DNA from: Streptomyces cirratus
GTDB lineage: Bacteria > Actinomycetota > Actinomycetes > Streptomycetales > Streptomycetaceae
Assembly: GCF_014650775.1 (NCBI RefSeq)
Contig: NZ_BMVP01000003.1
Location: 124,001-188,000 of the forward strand
Reading direction: 5' to 3'
Length of the DNA stretch: 64,000 bases
Position numbers and translations under genes: made by a program. Of the stretch, positions 24,733 through 36,610 are shown in pieces (the stretch's first letter is position 1; every line of letters begins with the position of its first letter). The notes under the pieces were generated by a model. That model searched no databases and was not told where the DNA came from. It saw only the letters and a program-made list of their open reading frames with translations.

Positions 24733-25731
24733 ATGACTCGTATCGCCATCAACGGTTTCGGCCGCATCGGACGCAACGTGCTGCGCGCACTGCTCGAACG
24801 GGACACCGACCTCGACGTCGTCGCCGTCAACGACCTCACCGAGCCCGCCACCCTCGCGCGGCTGCTCGCCTTCGACACCACGTCCGGCCGGCTCGGCCGC
24901 CCGGTGACCGTCGACGGGAACGTCCTGGTCGTGGACGGCCGCCGCATCAAGGTGCTCGCGGAGCGGGAACCGGAGCAGCTGCCGTGGGCCGAGCTGGGCG
25001 TCGACATCGTGCTCGAGGCGACCGGCCGTTTCACGTCCGCGGAGGCCGCCCGCGGCCACCTCAAGGCGGGGGCGAAGAAGGTCCTGGTCAGCGCGCCGTC
25101 CGACGGCGCCGACGTCACGCTCGCGTACGGGGTCAACAACGACGCGTACGACCCGGCCGTGCACACGATCGTCTCGAACGCCTCGTGCACGACGAACGCC
25201 CTCGCGCCGCTGGCCGCGGTGCTGGACGAGCTCGCGGGCATCGAGCACGGCTTCATGACGACGGTGCACGCCTACACGCAGGAGCAGAACCTGCAGGACG
25301 GTCCGCACCGCGACGCCCGCCGCGCCCGCGCCGCCGCCGTCAACATCGTGCCGACGACGACGGGCGCGGCCAAGGCGATCGGCCTCGTGCTGCCGAACCT
25401 CGACGGCAAACTGTCGGGCGACTCGATCCGGGTGCCGGTCCCGGTGGGTTCGATCGTAGAGCTCAACACCACCGTGGCCCGCGACGTGACGCGTGAGGAC
25501 GTGCTGGAGGCGTACCGCGCCGCGGCGCGGGGACCGCTGGCGGGCGTACTGGAGTACTCGGACGACCCGCTCGTGTCGTCCGACATCACGGGCAACCCCG
25601 CCTCGTCGATCTTCGACTCGGCCCTCACGCGGGTCGACGGCCGCCACGTCAAGGTGGTCGCCTGGTACGACAACGAGTGGGGCTTCTCGAACCGCGTGAT
25701 CGACACGCTCACGCTCCTCGCCGCCGGCTGA
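24733..25731 (+). CDS. gap: Type I glyceraldehyde-3-phosphate dehydrogenase
   Basis: A 332-residue enzyme with the NAD-binding start RIAINGFGRIGRNVLR, Asp at the NAD-selecting position (AVNDLTEPATLARLL), catalytic Cys152 in SNASCTTN, and NEWGFSNRV near the C-terminus. It oxidises glyceraldehyde-3-phosphate in glycolysis. It is alone rather than beside pgk and tpi, so it is probably an additional, possibly condition-specific, copy. AGAAGGGGA precedes the ATG. Two direct copies of GGGGGCGAAC lie in the leader. Confidence 0.93.
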   Translation: MTRIAINGFGRIGRNVLRALLERDTDLDVVAVNDLTEPATLARLLAFDTTSGRLGRPVTVDGNVLVVDGRRIKVLAEREPEQLPWAELGVDIVLEATGRFTSAEAARGHLKAGAKKVLVSAPSDGADVTLAYGVNNDAYDPAVHTIVSNASCTTNALAPLAAVLDELAGIEHGFMTTVHAYTQEQNLQDGPHRDARRARAAAVNIVPTTTGAAKAIGLVLPNLDGKLSGDSIRVPVPVGSIVELNTTVARDVTREDVLEAYRAAARGPLAGVLEYSDDPLVSSDITGNPASSIFDSALTRVDGRHVKVVAWYDNEWGFSNRVIDTLTLLAAG

Positions 25732-25803
25732 ACCGGAGGACGCAGCGTTCCTGGGAGAGTGGGTCGGCCACCGTCACAGACCGGCCCATGAGGAGTCCCT
25801 TCC

Positions 25804-26646
25804 GTGCCCGAACCGCAGACTGGCATGCGCCGGCTCGCCGTACCGGGCTGGATGCGCAGGCACACCCCGCTGCTCGGCCGGCTGCTGGAGCAGCTCGCGG
25901 CCGTCGGGGTCCTTGACTGTGCGACCCGGCTGGCCGCCCAGGCCTTCCTGGGGGCGCTGCCGGCGATCTTCGTCGTCGCCGCCGTCGCACCCGGCTGGGT
26001 CAAGGAGGAGCTGATCTCCTCGCTCCGCGAGACGCTGGGGCTGCCCGACGCGGCACTGGACCAGGTGCGTGCGGTGTACGCGGCCACGGACCCGACGGCC
26101 ATTGCGGGCAGCAGTGCCGTGGGGATCCTGGTGACCCTGCTGTCGGCGACCGCTTGCAGCCGCGCCCTGCAGAAGACGTGCGAGCGGTCCTGGCACCTGC
26201 CCAAGGCGAAGGCGCGGCTGGCCGCGTGGCGGTGGCTGGCCTGGCTCGTCGTCTGGCTCGGTGCCCTGCTCTTCCAGGGGCCCGTGCAGAACGCGTTCGG
26301 GGCGGGCATGGCCGTCGGGTTCCTCGTCGCGCTGGTCAGCAGCGCCCTGCTGTGGTGGTGGACCCAGCACCTGCTGCTGGGCGGCCGGGTGCCGTGGCTG
26401 CCGCTGCTGCCGGGGGCGGTGCTGGCCGGGACCGGCGGGCAGCTGCTGTCCCTGGGGTCGCGGGTCTACATGCCCCGCGCGGTGGACCGGAGCATGCAGC
26501 AGTTCGGCGCCCTCGGCTCGGTCTTCGTCCTGCTGTCCTGGCTCATCGCCTTCTTCATCGTCATCACGCTGGCCATCTCCGTGGGGTACGTGGTGGCCCA
26601 CGAGCCGCTGCCGGCGCGCCGGCTGCGCACGCCGCCCCGGACGTGA
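25804..26646 (+). CDS. YihY/BrkB-family inner membrane protein
   Basis: A 280-residue protein with about six transmembrane helices. It follows the YihY/virulence factor BrkB layout: N-terminal AAQAFLGALPAIFVVAAV, central WRWLAWLVVWL, and the conserved end FGALGSVFVLLSWLIAFFIV. Once misnamed RNase BN; the real role is uncertain. GTG at 25804 is preceded by GAGGAG. A candidate terminator follows. Confidence 0.85.
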   Translation: MPEPQTGMRRLAVPGWMRRHTPLLGRLLEQLAAVGVLDCATRLAAQAFLGALPAIFVVAAVAPGWVKEELISSLRETLGLPDAALDQVRAVYAATDPTAIAGSSAVGILVTLLSATACSRALQKTCERSWHLPKAKARLAAWRWLAWLVVWLGALLFQGPVQNAFGAGMAVGFLVALVSSALLWWWTQHLLLGGRVPWLPLLPGAVLAGTGGQLLSLGSRVYMPRAVDRSMQQFGALGSVFVLLSWLIAFFIVITLAISVGYVVAHEPLPARRLRTPPRT

Positions 26647-26657
26647 GGGAGCCGCGT

Positions 26658-26689
26658 CGGGGACCGCCCGATGTGGCGGGCCGTCCCCG
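26658..26689. terminator. Candidate bidirectional terminator
   Basis: Inverted repeat with 13-base arms (26658-26670, 26677-26689; 12 of 13 pairs) and a 6-base loop between two convergent genes. Confidence 0.6.
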
Positions 26690-26712
26690 GCGCGGCCGGT
26701 GGTCGTGCGGGC

Positions 26713-27168
26713 TCAGACGGCGGTGGAGCGAGGGCCGTCCGGGGTGTTGCACAGGGCCCAGATCACGAAGACGCCGATCGCGATCGAGATGATCCCCCAG
26801 ACCGGCGTGTACGGCAGCCACATGAAGTCGAGGATGATGGCCAGCCCGGCCAGCACCACACCCGCGACCCGCGCCCAGAGCACCTTCTTGAGGAGCCCGG
26901 CACCGACGACGACGAGGATGATGCCCAGGATGAGGTGGATCCAGCCCCAGGTGGTCAGGTTGAACTTGAAGACGTAGTGGCCCAGGCGCGCGTAGACGTC
27001 GTCCTTCGCGATGCCGGCGATGCCCTTGATGATGCCCAGGACGCCGTACACGAGGAGCAGGACGCCTGCGAACAGGGTGCCGCCCGCCGCCCAGGCGCCA
27101 CGGCCGCTGTAGGGATCGCCGCCGCGGGAGGCGCGTGCGGAGGATTGCGGGGTCGAAGGCTGTGCCAC
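26713..27168 (-). CDS. DUF7144-type four-helix membrane protein
   Basis: A 151-residue protein with four transmembrane helices and conserved segments LLLVYGVLGIIKGIAGI, TTWGWIHLILGIILVVVGAGL and VWGIISIAIGVFVIWALC. This matches a widespread actinobacterial membrane protein family (DUF7144). GTG at 27168 is preferred over ATG at 27183 because the codons of the upstream ATG contain the AAGGAG that sits 6 bases before the GTG, while the ATG has no site of its own. Function unknown. Confidence 0.78.
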   Translation of the reverse strand: MAQPSTPQSSARASRGGDPYSGRGAWAAGGTLFAGVLLLVYGVLGIIKGIAGIAKDDVYARLGHYVFKFNLTTWGWIHLILGIILVVVGAGLLKKVLWARVAGVVLAGLAIILDFMWLPYTPVWGIISIAIGVFVIWALCNTPDGPRSTAV

Positions 27169-27286
27169 GAGAAGCTCCTTCATCGGGCGGTGCGCCGGAA
27201 TGTGGCGCCGCGATCAGCATGCGGCGGGTGCACCGGCGAGGGCACCGGAGCGCGTCCATTCGGGTGAAAGTCCGGTGGGCAGCCGG

Positions 27287-30267
<2,981 letters not shown>

Positions 30268-30271
30268 GCCC

Positions 30272-30310
30272 GTCGTCCGGGCCGGCCACCCGCAGGCCGG
30301 CCCGGACGAC
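30272..30310. terminator. Strong hairpin terminator after katG
   Basis: Perfect inverted repeat with 16-base arms (30272-30287 and 30295-30310) and a 7-base loop, 5 bases after the katG stop. Confidence 0.8.
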
Positions 30311-30439
30311 CGGCACGTCCCGGGTGTACGGCACCTGGGCACAGCACGTCCTGGCTGTCGTCGCCGGGCGCCCCCACCCTGGAGGGGCAAGCCACCCGCC
30401 CGCACCCCCAGCGGTCCGGCACGACGAACGGGATCCTCC

Positions 30440-31843
30440 ATGACCTCCTGCGGTACGACCAGCGCTGCCGTGCTCGAACAGATCCGGCGTCGGTACGCCG
30501 ACCCGGCCCGGCGCATCCTGTTCACCGGCGCGACCATCGTCACCATGGACCCCTCCCTCGGTGTCCTCACCGGCGCCGACCTGCTCGTCGAGGGCGAGAC
30601 GATCTCCGCGCTCGGTCCTGGCCTGAACGCCGACGGCGCAGTGGTCGTCGACGCGGCCGGCGCGGTCCTCACCCCGGGATTCGTCGACACCCACCGGCAC
30701 GCCTGGCAGACCCAACTGCGCCGGATCATGCCGGACGTCGACGACCTCGGCGCGTACGTGATGTCCACCCTGGCCGGCTACGCCACGGTCTACCGACCGC
30801 AGGACATGTACGTCGGGACGCGGCTCGCCGCACTGACCGCGATCGACAGCGGTATCACCTGCATGCTCGACTTCTCCCACAACTCCCGCACGGCGGAGCA
30901 CTCCGACGCCGCCGTCCAGGCACTCGCCGACAGCGGCATCCGGGGCGTGCACGCCTCCATGGGCCCGCACTTCGGTGACTGGGACGAGCAGTGGCCCGGC
31001 GACCTGACCCGCCTCAAGGACCGGTACTTCGCGGGCCAGGGCCAGTTGCTGACGCTGCGGCTGGCGGCCCTGGCGACCGATGAGATCGCCGGGCCCGACT
31101 TCGCGTACGGCCCCGCCCTCGCCCGTACCGCCAAGGAGCTGGGAGTCGGTGTCAGCATCGACGCCGTCTTCGGTGCGCCCTCCTCCGAAGCCGTCCTCGG
31201 CTGGGCCCGGGACGGCATCCTCGGCCCGGACGTGACGCTCATCCACGCCACCGGTCTCACTCGCGAAGCGTGGAAGGCGATCGGCGACAGCGGCACGACC
31301 ATCTCACTGGCCCCCGCCTCGGACGCGCAGATCGGGCTGGAGACCGCGATCCCGGCCGTCGACGAGGCGCTGGCCGCCGGGGTGCGCCCCGGTCTGAGCA
31401 TCGACGTCGAGGTGGCTCTGGCCGGCGACATGTTCACGCAGATGCGGACCCTGCACGCCATCCAGCGGATGCGCGCGGTCAACGCCGTCCACGGCACCGC
31501 CCGGCAGCCGCGACGCATCACCACCCGGGACGTCCTGGACTTCGCCACCCTCCAGGGCGCCCGCACCAACGGCCTGCGGGACGTGACGGGCTCGCTCACC
31601 CCGGGCAAGAAGGCCGACCTGCTGGTGATGCGGGCCGAGGACCTGAACAACATGCCGCTCAATGACGCCGTCGGCACCGTCGTGCTCGGCTGCGATGCCC
31701 GCAACATCAGCGCCGTTCTCGTCAACGGCAGGCCCCGCAAGTGGGACGGCCGGGTCCTCGACGTCGACCTGCCGGCGCTGCGCGACGAGGTCCACGCGTC
31801 CCGCGAGTACGTACTCAACTCCCTGGCACGCTCCGTCGGGTAG
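30440..31843 (+). CDS. TRZ/ATZ-type amidohydrolase (cyclic amidine or chlorohydrolase family)
   Basis: A 467-residue metal-dependent hydrolase. The family layout is clear: N-terminal beta domain (ILFTGATIVTMDP), GFVDTHRHAWQ with the HxH metal motif, LIHATGLT, the SIDVEVALAGDMFTQMR segment holding the metal-binding Asp, and GSLTPGKKADLLVM near the end. Related enzymes deaminate or dehalogenate nitrogen heterocycles. The precise substrate cannot be told. ATG at 30440 has only a weak GGAT site. Its 3' end overlaps the convergent regulator gene by 29 bases. Confidence 0.83.
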   Translation: MTSCGTTSAAVLEQIRRRYADPARRILFTGATIVTMDPSLGVLTGADLLVEGETISALGPGLNADGAVVVDAAGAVLTPGFVDTHRHAWQTQLRRIMPDVDDLGAYVMSTLAGYATVYRPQDMYVGTRLAALTAIDSGITCMLDFSHNSRTAEHSDAAVQALADSGIRGVHASMGPHFGDWDEQWPGDLTRLKDRYFAGQGQLLTLRLAALATDEIAGPDFAYGPALARTAKELGVGVSIDAVFGAPSSEAVLGWARDGILGPDVTLIHATGLTREAWKAIGDSGTTISLAPASDAQIGLETAIPAVDEALAAGVRPGLSIDVEVALAGDMFTQMRTLHAIQRMRAVNAVHGTARQPRRITTRDVLDFATLQGARTNGLRDVTGSLTPGKKADLLVMRAEDLNNMPLNDAVGTVVLGCDARNISAVLVNGRPRKWDGRVLDVDLPALRDEVHASREYVLNSLARSVG

Positions 31844-32648
31844 CGGGGAGAGTGCCGAGCAGATCGAGCGATCGGGCGCTGGGGCTCCCCGGTTCGGCGT
31901 GGTAGACGACCAACTGCTGGCCCGGCGCCTCGCGGACGTCGAAGGTCTGGAAGGTGAGGGCCAGGCGCCCCACGTCCCGGTGGAAGATCTCCTTTGCGTC
32001 ACGGGTCTTCGCGTGGACGGCATGAGCGGACCAGAGTGCGGCGAACTCCTCGCTCGCCCCGGCCAGCGAGCGGACCAGGCCGTGCAGGCGCCGGTACCGT
32101 GGGTCCAGGCCCGTGGCGTGGCGCAGGGCCGCCACCACCGCTTCGGCCGCCCTGGCCCAGTGAACGAAGAAGCCGCGTGCGGCCGGGTCGAGGAAGGTCA
32201 TGCGGGCGAGGTTGTCCGTCTTCTCGAACGGTGCGAACAGCGCGTCGGCCAACGCGTTCGCCGCGAGGAAGTCGGTGGCCGGGTTCAGGACGAACGCCGG
32301 CGTGGTGAAGCCGTCCAGGAGCCGGCACAGCGGGGTGCTCGCCGTTTCCTCGGGCTGCGGCCGGTCACGGTCCGGGGCCGTGCCCGCGAGCCGGTACAGG
32401 TGTGCGCGCGCCTCGTCTTCCATGCGCAGGGCGCCACCGATCGCGTCGAGGATCTGCGGGGAGGGACTGCGCTCGCGGCCCTGTTCCAGGCGGGCGTAGT
32501 AGTCGCTGTTCATGCCCGCCAGGACGGCGACCTCCTCCCGCCGCAGCCCCGGCACCCTGCGGGCCCCGTGGGAGGCGAGTCCCACGTCAGCGGGTTGCAG
32601 GCGGGAGCGCCGCGCGCGCAGGAAGTCGCCGAGATCATTGCTGGTCAC
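31815..32648 (-). CDS. XRE-family regulator with MmyB-like ligand-binding domain
   Basis: A 277-residue protein. The N-terminal HTH is typical (LGDFLRARRSRLQPADVGL, GLRREEVAVLAGMNSDYYARLEQGRE), followed by an MmyB-like domain (TPAFVLNPATDFLAANALADALF, LRHATGLDPRYRRLHGLV) that may bind a small molecule. GTG at 32648 is the likely start; upstream in-frame sequence is not protein-like. It could control the convergent amidohydrolase or a distant target. Confidence 0.87.
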   Translation of the reverse strand: MTSNDLGDFLRARRSRLQPADVGLASHGARRVPGLRREEVAVLAGMNSDYYARLEQGRERSPSPQILDAIGGALRMEDEARAHLYRLAGTAPDRDRPQPEETASTPLCRLLDGFTTPAFVLNPATDFLAANALADALFAPFEKTDNLARMTFLDPAARGFFVHWARAAEAVVAALRHATGLDPRYRRLHGLVRSLAGASEEFAALWSAHAVHAKTRDAKEIFHRDVGRLALTFQTFDVREAPGQQLVVYHAEPGSPSARSLDLLGTLPATRRSVPGS

Positions 32649-32761
32649 GCCCGGCAGACTAACCGCCGGGAAACGGAACTGCCCGGCGTCGCGTTCGCGG
32701 GCGCCACTGCCCGGCCGCCCCGCGGGCCCGGGCGGCGCTGCCGTCAGGGGCCGCGCTGCCG

Positions 32762-34957
32762 TCAGGGGCTCGTGAGGATGACGAGCTGCCGGGTCGCGCG
32801 GGTCATCGCGACGTAGCGGTCGACGGCGCCTTCGATGCCCGCGCCGAAGGTGTGCGGGTCGATGAGGACGACCAGGTCGAACTCGAGTCCCTTCGACAGC
32901 TCGGGTGTCAGCGAGCGCACCCTGGAGGTCGCCCGGAACGTGCTGTCGAAACCGGCGTCCTCGGTGCGGATCACGCAGGCGGTCCCCTCGGCGTGCGCGG
33001 CGAGCCAGCCGTCGAGCACCGTGGCCAGCTCCGCAACGGATCCGCGCACGACGGGGATGCCGCTGCTGCGGACGGAGGCCGGCACGTTGGCGTCCGGGAG
33101 CACGGCGCGGATGACCGTCTCGGCTTCCGCCATGACCTCCTGCGGGGTGCGGTAGTTGATGCTCAGGGAGGCCAGGGTGATCCGGTCGAGCCCGGCCCGC
33201 TCGAGCCGTTCCTGCCACGACTGCGTGAATCCGTGGCGGGCCTGGGCCCGGTCCCCGACGATGGTGAAGCTCCGGGACGGGCAGCGCAGCAGCAGCATCT
33301 GCCATTCGGCGTCGGTCAGTTCCTGGGCCTCGTCCACGATGACGTGTGCGAACGGGCCGGCGAGGAGCTCCCGTTCGGCGCCGGGCATCGCGCTCTCGTC
33401 GATCAGCGTGTCCTGCAGGTCCCGCCCGCGCAGCATCGTCACGGCGCCTTCACCGTCGTCGTCGGCCTCCAGGATGCCGTCGATGACGTCGGCCCTGCGC
33501 GCGCGTTCGGCGGCGACGCAGGCGTCGTGCCGGCGCTTGCGTTCCGACGCCTCGGGGTCGCCGAGCCGGGCGCGTGCCGCGTCCAGGAACGGCAGGTCGG
33601 ACAGGGTCCAGGCGTGCGCGTCCTCGCGCTGCAGCCTGCGGACGTCGTCGGGGCCGAGCCAGGGCGCGCACTTGCGCAGGTAGGCGGGTACCGACCACAG
33701 ATCCGCGACGAGGTCACTCGCGTCGAGCATCGGCCAGGCGCGGTTGAGGGTCGTGACGAACTCCCGGTCCTGGAGCAGCGACCTGCGCAGCAGGTGGGGC
33801 GGGGCGTCGCTGTCGTCCTTGTCCATGAGGATCGCGAGCAGCTCCTCCTGGATCTGGTCCCGTGCCTCGTTGTGCGGAGTGCCTGGTTCCACTGCTTCGA
33901 ACGCCGCCGCCCAGTCCTCGGGACTCAGCCAGAGGTCGGACCAGTGGGACGAGACCGTCATGCCCTGGGTGGGTGGTTCCTCGTAGATTCCGACGGCCGG
34001 TTCGATCGCCTTCACCAGCTCGGCGGACGACTTGAGACGGGCCACGTGCGGGTCGCTCTCGACGCCTGCTCCGGCTCCTTCGGCGACGAGGTCGCGCAGG
34101 GTGCAGGTCTGTACGCCCTCCTCGCCCAGGCTGGGCAGGACGTCGGCGACGTAGGCGAGGTAGGGCTGGTGCGGGCCGACGAACAGTACGCCGCCTCGGC
34201 GGTGACCGAGGCGGGGATCGGAGTAGAGCAGGTGGGCGGCACGGTGCAGGGCGACGACGGTCTTGCCGGTGCCCGGACCGCCGTCGACGACGAGCGCGCC
34301 CCGGGAGCCGGCCCGGATGACGGCGTCCTGGTCGGCCTGGATGGTGGCGAGCACGTCGCGCATCCGGGACGTCCGGGTGCCGCCCAGGCTCGCGATGAAC
34401 GCGGACTGGTCGTCGAGCGCGGCGTGCCCGTCGAGCCCGTCGGCGGTGAACACCTCGTCCCAGTAGTCGCTGATCCGGCCGTGGGTCCAGCGGTACCTGC
34501 GGCGGCTCGCCAGGCCCATGGGACGGGCGTGGGTCGCTGCGAAGAACGGCTCGGCCGCGGCGGAGCGCCAGTCGTACAGCAGCCGGCGGCCCGCGCTGTC
34601 ACTGAGGCCGAGGCGTCCGATGTACACGGGCTCGGGGCTGTCCGTACCGACCGTGCGTCCCAGGCACAGGTCGAGGCCGAAGCGTCGAAGGGTGCGCAGG
34701 CGGCCGGTCAGGCGGTGGATCTCGGTGTCCCGGTCCATGGCCTCCCTGCCGATGCCGCCGGGCGCCCTGCGGGCGGCCGCGAGGCGGTCCGACAGGTCGG
34801 CGATCGCCTCTTCGAGGCTCTGCGCGATGGCCGCGAAGTGCTGCTCGTCGCCGTCGATCAGGGCCGGGTCGGCTTTGAGGGAGAGACGGGCCGGAAGGTC
34901 GAAAGCACTGGTGGCCGAGGGCGTGGTCGTGGGTTTCATGCCATCGGCTCGGGTCAC
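32762..34957 (-). CDS. helR: HelR/HelD-type RNA polymerase recycling ATPase (rifamycin tolerance)
   Basis: A 731-residue UvrD-like ATPase. It has the HelD N-terminal coiled-coil arm (ADPALIDGDEQHFAAIAQSL and so on), Walker A GGPGTGKT with Lys232, Walker B VIVDEAQE, the motif IV-VI region (SINYRTP, GLEFDLVVLID) and a C-terminal VAMTRATRQLVIL. It resembles the HelR branch, which removes rifamycin-bound RNA polymerase from DNA and gives tolerance. The upstream RAE sequence at 35058-35080 supports this and predicts rifamycin induction. Start is uncertain: GTG 34957 has AAGG 4 bases upstream; ATG 34939 and ATG 35008 are alternatives. Confidence 0.87.
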   Translation of the reverse strand: MTRADGMKPTTTPSATSAFDLPARLSLKADPALIDGDEQHFAAIAQSLEEAIADLSDRLAAARRAPGGIGREAMDRDTEIHRLTGRLRTLRRFGLDLCLGRTVGTDSPEPVYIGRLGLSDSAGRRLLYDWRSAAAEPFFAATHARPMGLASRRRYRWTHGRISDYWDEVFTADGLDGHAALDDQSAFIASLGGTRTSRMRDVLATIQADQDAVIRAGSRGALVVDGGPGTGKTVVALHRAAHLLYSDPRLGHRRGGVLFVGPHQPYLAYVADVLPSLGEEGVQTCTLRDLVAEGAGAGVESDPHVARLKSSAELVKAIEPAVGIYEEPPTQGMTVSSHWSDLWLSPEDWAAAFEAVEPGTPHNEARDQIQEELLAILMDKDDSDAPPHLLRRSLLQDREFVTTLNRAWPMLDASDLVADLWSVPAYLRKCAPWLGPDDVRRLQREDAHAWTLSDLPFLDAARARLGDPEASERKRRHDACVAAERARRADVIDGILEADDDGEGAVTMLRGRDLQDTLIDESAMPGAERELLAGPFAHVIVDEAQELTDAEWQMLLLRCPSRSFTIVGDRAQARHGFTQSWQERLERAGLDRITLASLSINYRTPQEVMAEAETVIRAVLPDANVPASVRSSGIPVVRGSVAELATVLDGWLAAHAEGTACVIRTEDAGFDSTFRATSRVRSLTPELSKGLEFDLVVLIDPHTFGAGIEGAVDRYVAMTRATRQLVILTSP

Positions 34958-35042
34958 CGCACCTTCGATGGACCCATATCCTGACGAAAACGTACGCACT
35001 TGGCACATCCCCCATTTCTTGCGTTTCTGGCCTCGGCCCGCG

Positions 35043-35073
35043 ATTCTGTCCCAGGACGGGGGCCTTGCCGCAA
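35043..35073 (-). promoter_or_regulatory. Candidate helR promoter overlapping the RAE
   Basis: On the minus strand TTGCGG (35073-35068) lies inside the RAE, followed by 19 bases and CAGAAT (35048-35043). The long spacer would suit activation by a DNA-distorting or contacting factor. Tentative. Confidence 0.4.
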
Positions 35074-35080
35074 GCCCCCC
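35058..35080. promoter_or_regulatory. Rifamycin-associated element (RAE)
   Basis: The minus strand contains GGGGCTTGCGGCAAGGCCCC, matching my recollection of the published RAE found upstream of rifamycin-resistance genes in actinomycetes. The element is nearly symmetric (GGGGC-CTTGC / GCAAG-CCCC). It lies midway between helR and the thpR-like gene. Confidence 0.8.
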
Positions 35081-35093
35081 GGTGCGCTATAAG
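35065..35093 (+). promoter_or_regulatory. Promoter for the thpR-like gene overlapping the RAE
   Basis: TTGCCG (35065-35070), exactly 17 bases, and TATAAG (35088-35093). The -35 is inside the RAE, so this gene may share the rifamycin response. Confidence 0.55.
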
Positions 35094-35165
35094 TTGAGAG
35101 TGGCGAGGAGTGGGTATTCCTCCCGCCCTCACCAAGGGGCTCGGCGGTGGTGTACTAAGTCCCTC

Positions 35166-35750
35166 GTGAAGGAACAGATTCCGGCCTCGACCGTGCGCGT
35201 GTTCATAGCGCTCGCCCCGCCCGACGATGCGAAGGAAGAACTCGCGCGCGAGCTGCGGCCCGCCTACGAGGCGTATCCGCGGATGCGGTGGAACCGCATC
35301 GAGGACTGGCACATCACCCTGGCGTTCCTCGGTGAGCTACCCGCCCCGGCTGTTCCGCTCCTGCGGCCGCCGCTCGCGGAGCTCGCGGCCGCGAGCCGGC
35401 CTGTGGAGCTGGCGCTGCGCGGGGGCGGGCACTTCGACGAGCGGGTGCTGTGGAGCGGGGTCGAGGGCGACCTCGAGGGACTGCACCGGCTCACCGCCGA
35501 AGTGCGCCGAGTGGTCAGGGAGTGCGGTATCGCTTTCGAGGACCGGCCCCTGCGCCCCCATCTGACCCTGGCCCGAGCCCGCCGCGACGACCCCCACAGC
35601 GTGGTGAAGGCCGCCGGAGAACTCGCCGCCTTCACCGGCCGGCGATGGCCGGCCGAGCGCCTGCACCTGGTCGGCAGCAACATCGGCCGCGGCCCGGGCC
35701 CGATCCACTACCGGGACATCGAAGCGTGGGACCTCCGCGGCGGACGGTGA
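35166..35750 (+). CDS. thpR: RNA 2',3'-cyclic phosphodiesterase (2H/LigT superfamily)
   Basis: A 194-residue 2H phosphoesterase. The two HxTx catalytic motifs are intact: WHITLAFLGE and PHLTLARARR. Length and the start VRVFIALAPPDDAKEELAREL fit ThpR/LigT. The enzyme opens 2',3'-cyclic phosphates on RNA ends and can be read as an RNA-repair function. GTG at 35166 is used; it lacks a clear ribosome-binding site, and GTG at about 35192 is an alternative. The gene diverges from helR and shares the RAE-containing promoter region. Confidence 0.85.
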   Translation: MKEQIPASTVRVFIALAPPDDAKEELARELRPAYEAYPRMRWNRIEDWHITLAFLGELPAPAVPLLRPPLAELAAASRPVELALRGGGHFDERVLWSGVEGDLEGLHRLTAEVRRVVRECGIAFEDRPLRPHLTLARARRDDPHSVVKAAGELAAFTGRRWPAERLHLVGSNIGRGPGPIHYRDIEAWDLRGGR

Positions 35751-35837
35751 GGCCATCGACCGGCCCAGGTGCCGTGGTCGTACGTCCGCCACCGCGGGGT
35801 CTTCACACGCCTCGTCGCCGTCCGATTCGCCACACCC

Positions 35838-36455
35838 TCAGATGCGGGCGAAGACGTTGACCACCACTGCGATGTAGAGGATGACGAGGATGGTCCAGAA
35901 GGTGTAGACGATGCCGGGATGCCGGATGTAGAGAGGTATCCGGATGGTCGGGTAACGCTTGCGGAGTTCACGTGGGGTCGGCGTACCTCCGAACTGCTGA
36001 GGAAGAGCCGCCTTGCGCCACACCTCGTCGAGTTCGTCCTCGCGCCACTGGCGGGGATTGAGCATGACGGCGGCGCGGTCGTCACCCACGACGAGCACCG
36101 CGTCGGCTATGCCGCTGGATTTGACATGGGTCCGGGCCACGAAGCCGGGCCCTTCGATGACGGTCAGCCGGCGCGCCCAGTTGCGCACCAGGACGGCGCC
36201 GTCCACGAGTGCCACGTACGTGTTCAGGGTGTGCAGGACCGCATAGGCCACGTACCACAGGAAGGGGAGCGCGACGAGGGCGACGGCAGCGGGTACCGCC
36301 ATCGGCCCGAGCCCCTCGCTGGTGCCGCGCCCGCCCGCGAGCATGCGCACCATGCTCATGCCCGGCACGATGACCGCGGGTACGATCGCCAGCGCCACGC
36401 GCCCGAACCGGCTCTTGTCCGGGGATACGAAAAGCTCGGTACGGCGATCACTCAC
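35838..36455 (-). CDS. Membrane protein with a PH-like cytoplasmic domain
   Basis: A 205-residue protein with two N-terminal transmembrane helices (about 18-38 and 52-78) and one at the C-terminus (GIVYTFWTILVILYIAVVV). Between them is a soluble beta-rich segment (YVALVDGAVLVRNWARRLTV, DAVLVVGDDRAAVMLNPRQW) resembling bacterial PH-like domains. GTG at 36455 has GGAG 7 bases upstream. Function unknown. Confidence 0.7.
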   Translation of the reverse strand: MSDRRTELFVSPDKSRFGRVALAIVPAVIVPGMSMVRMLAGGRGTSEGLGPMAVPAAVALVALPFLWYVAYAVLHTLNTYVALVDGAVLVRNWARRLTVIEGPGFVARTHVKSSGIADAVLVVGDDRAAVMLNPRQWREDELDEVWRKAALPQQFGGTPTPRELRKRYPTIRIPLYIRHPGIVYTFWTILVILYIAVVVNVFARI

Positions 36456-36610
36456 AGCTGCTCTCCGGTCTCTCCACACGCAGCGACAAATCGAAGGTCG
36501 TCACAGGCATCATCCGTCCCCCAACTCCGTTCCACTCCCGTTCGCTTCCGCGCTCCCCAGTGAATCCCGGTGCTGAGCCTGGCAGTCGGAGCGGGATCTT
36601 CGGGGGTCTC

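Noticed and set aside
32852..34984. Long plus-strand frame antisense to helR
   Set aside because: Composition typical of antisense frames in GC-rich coding DNA; no domain motifs.
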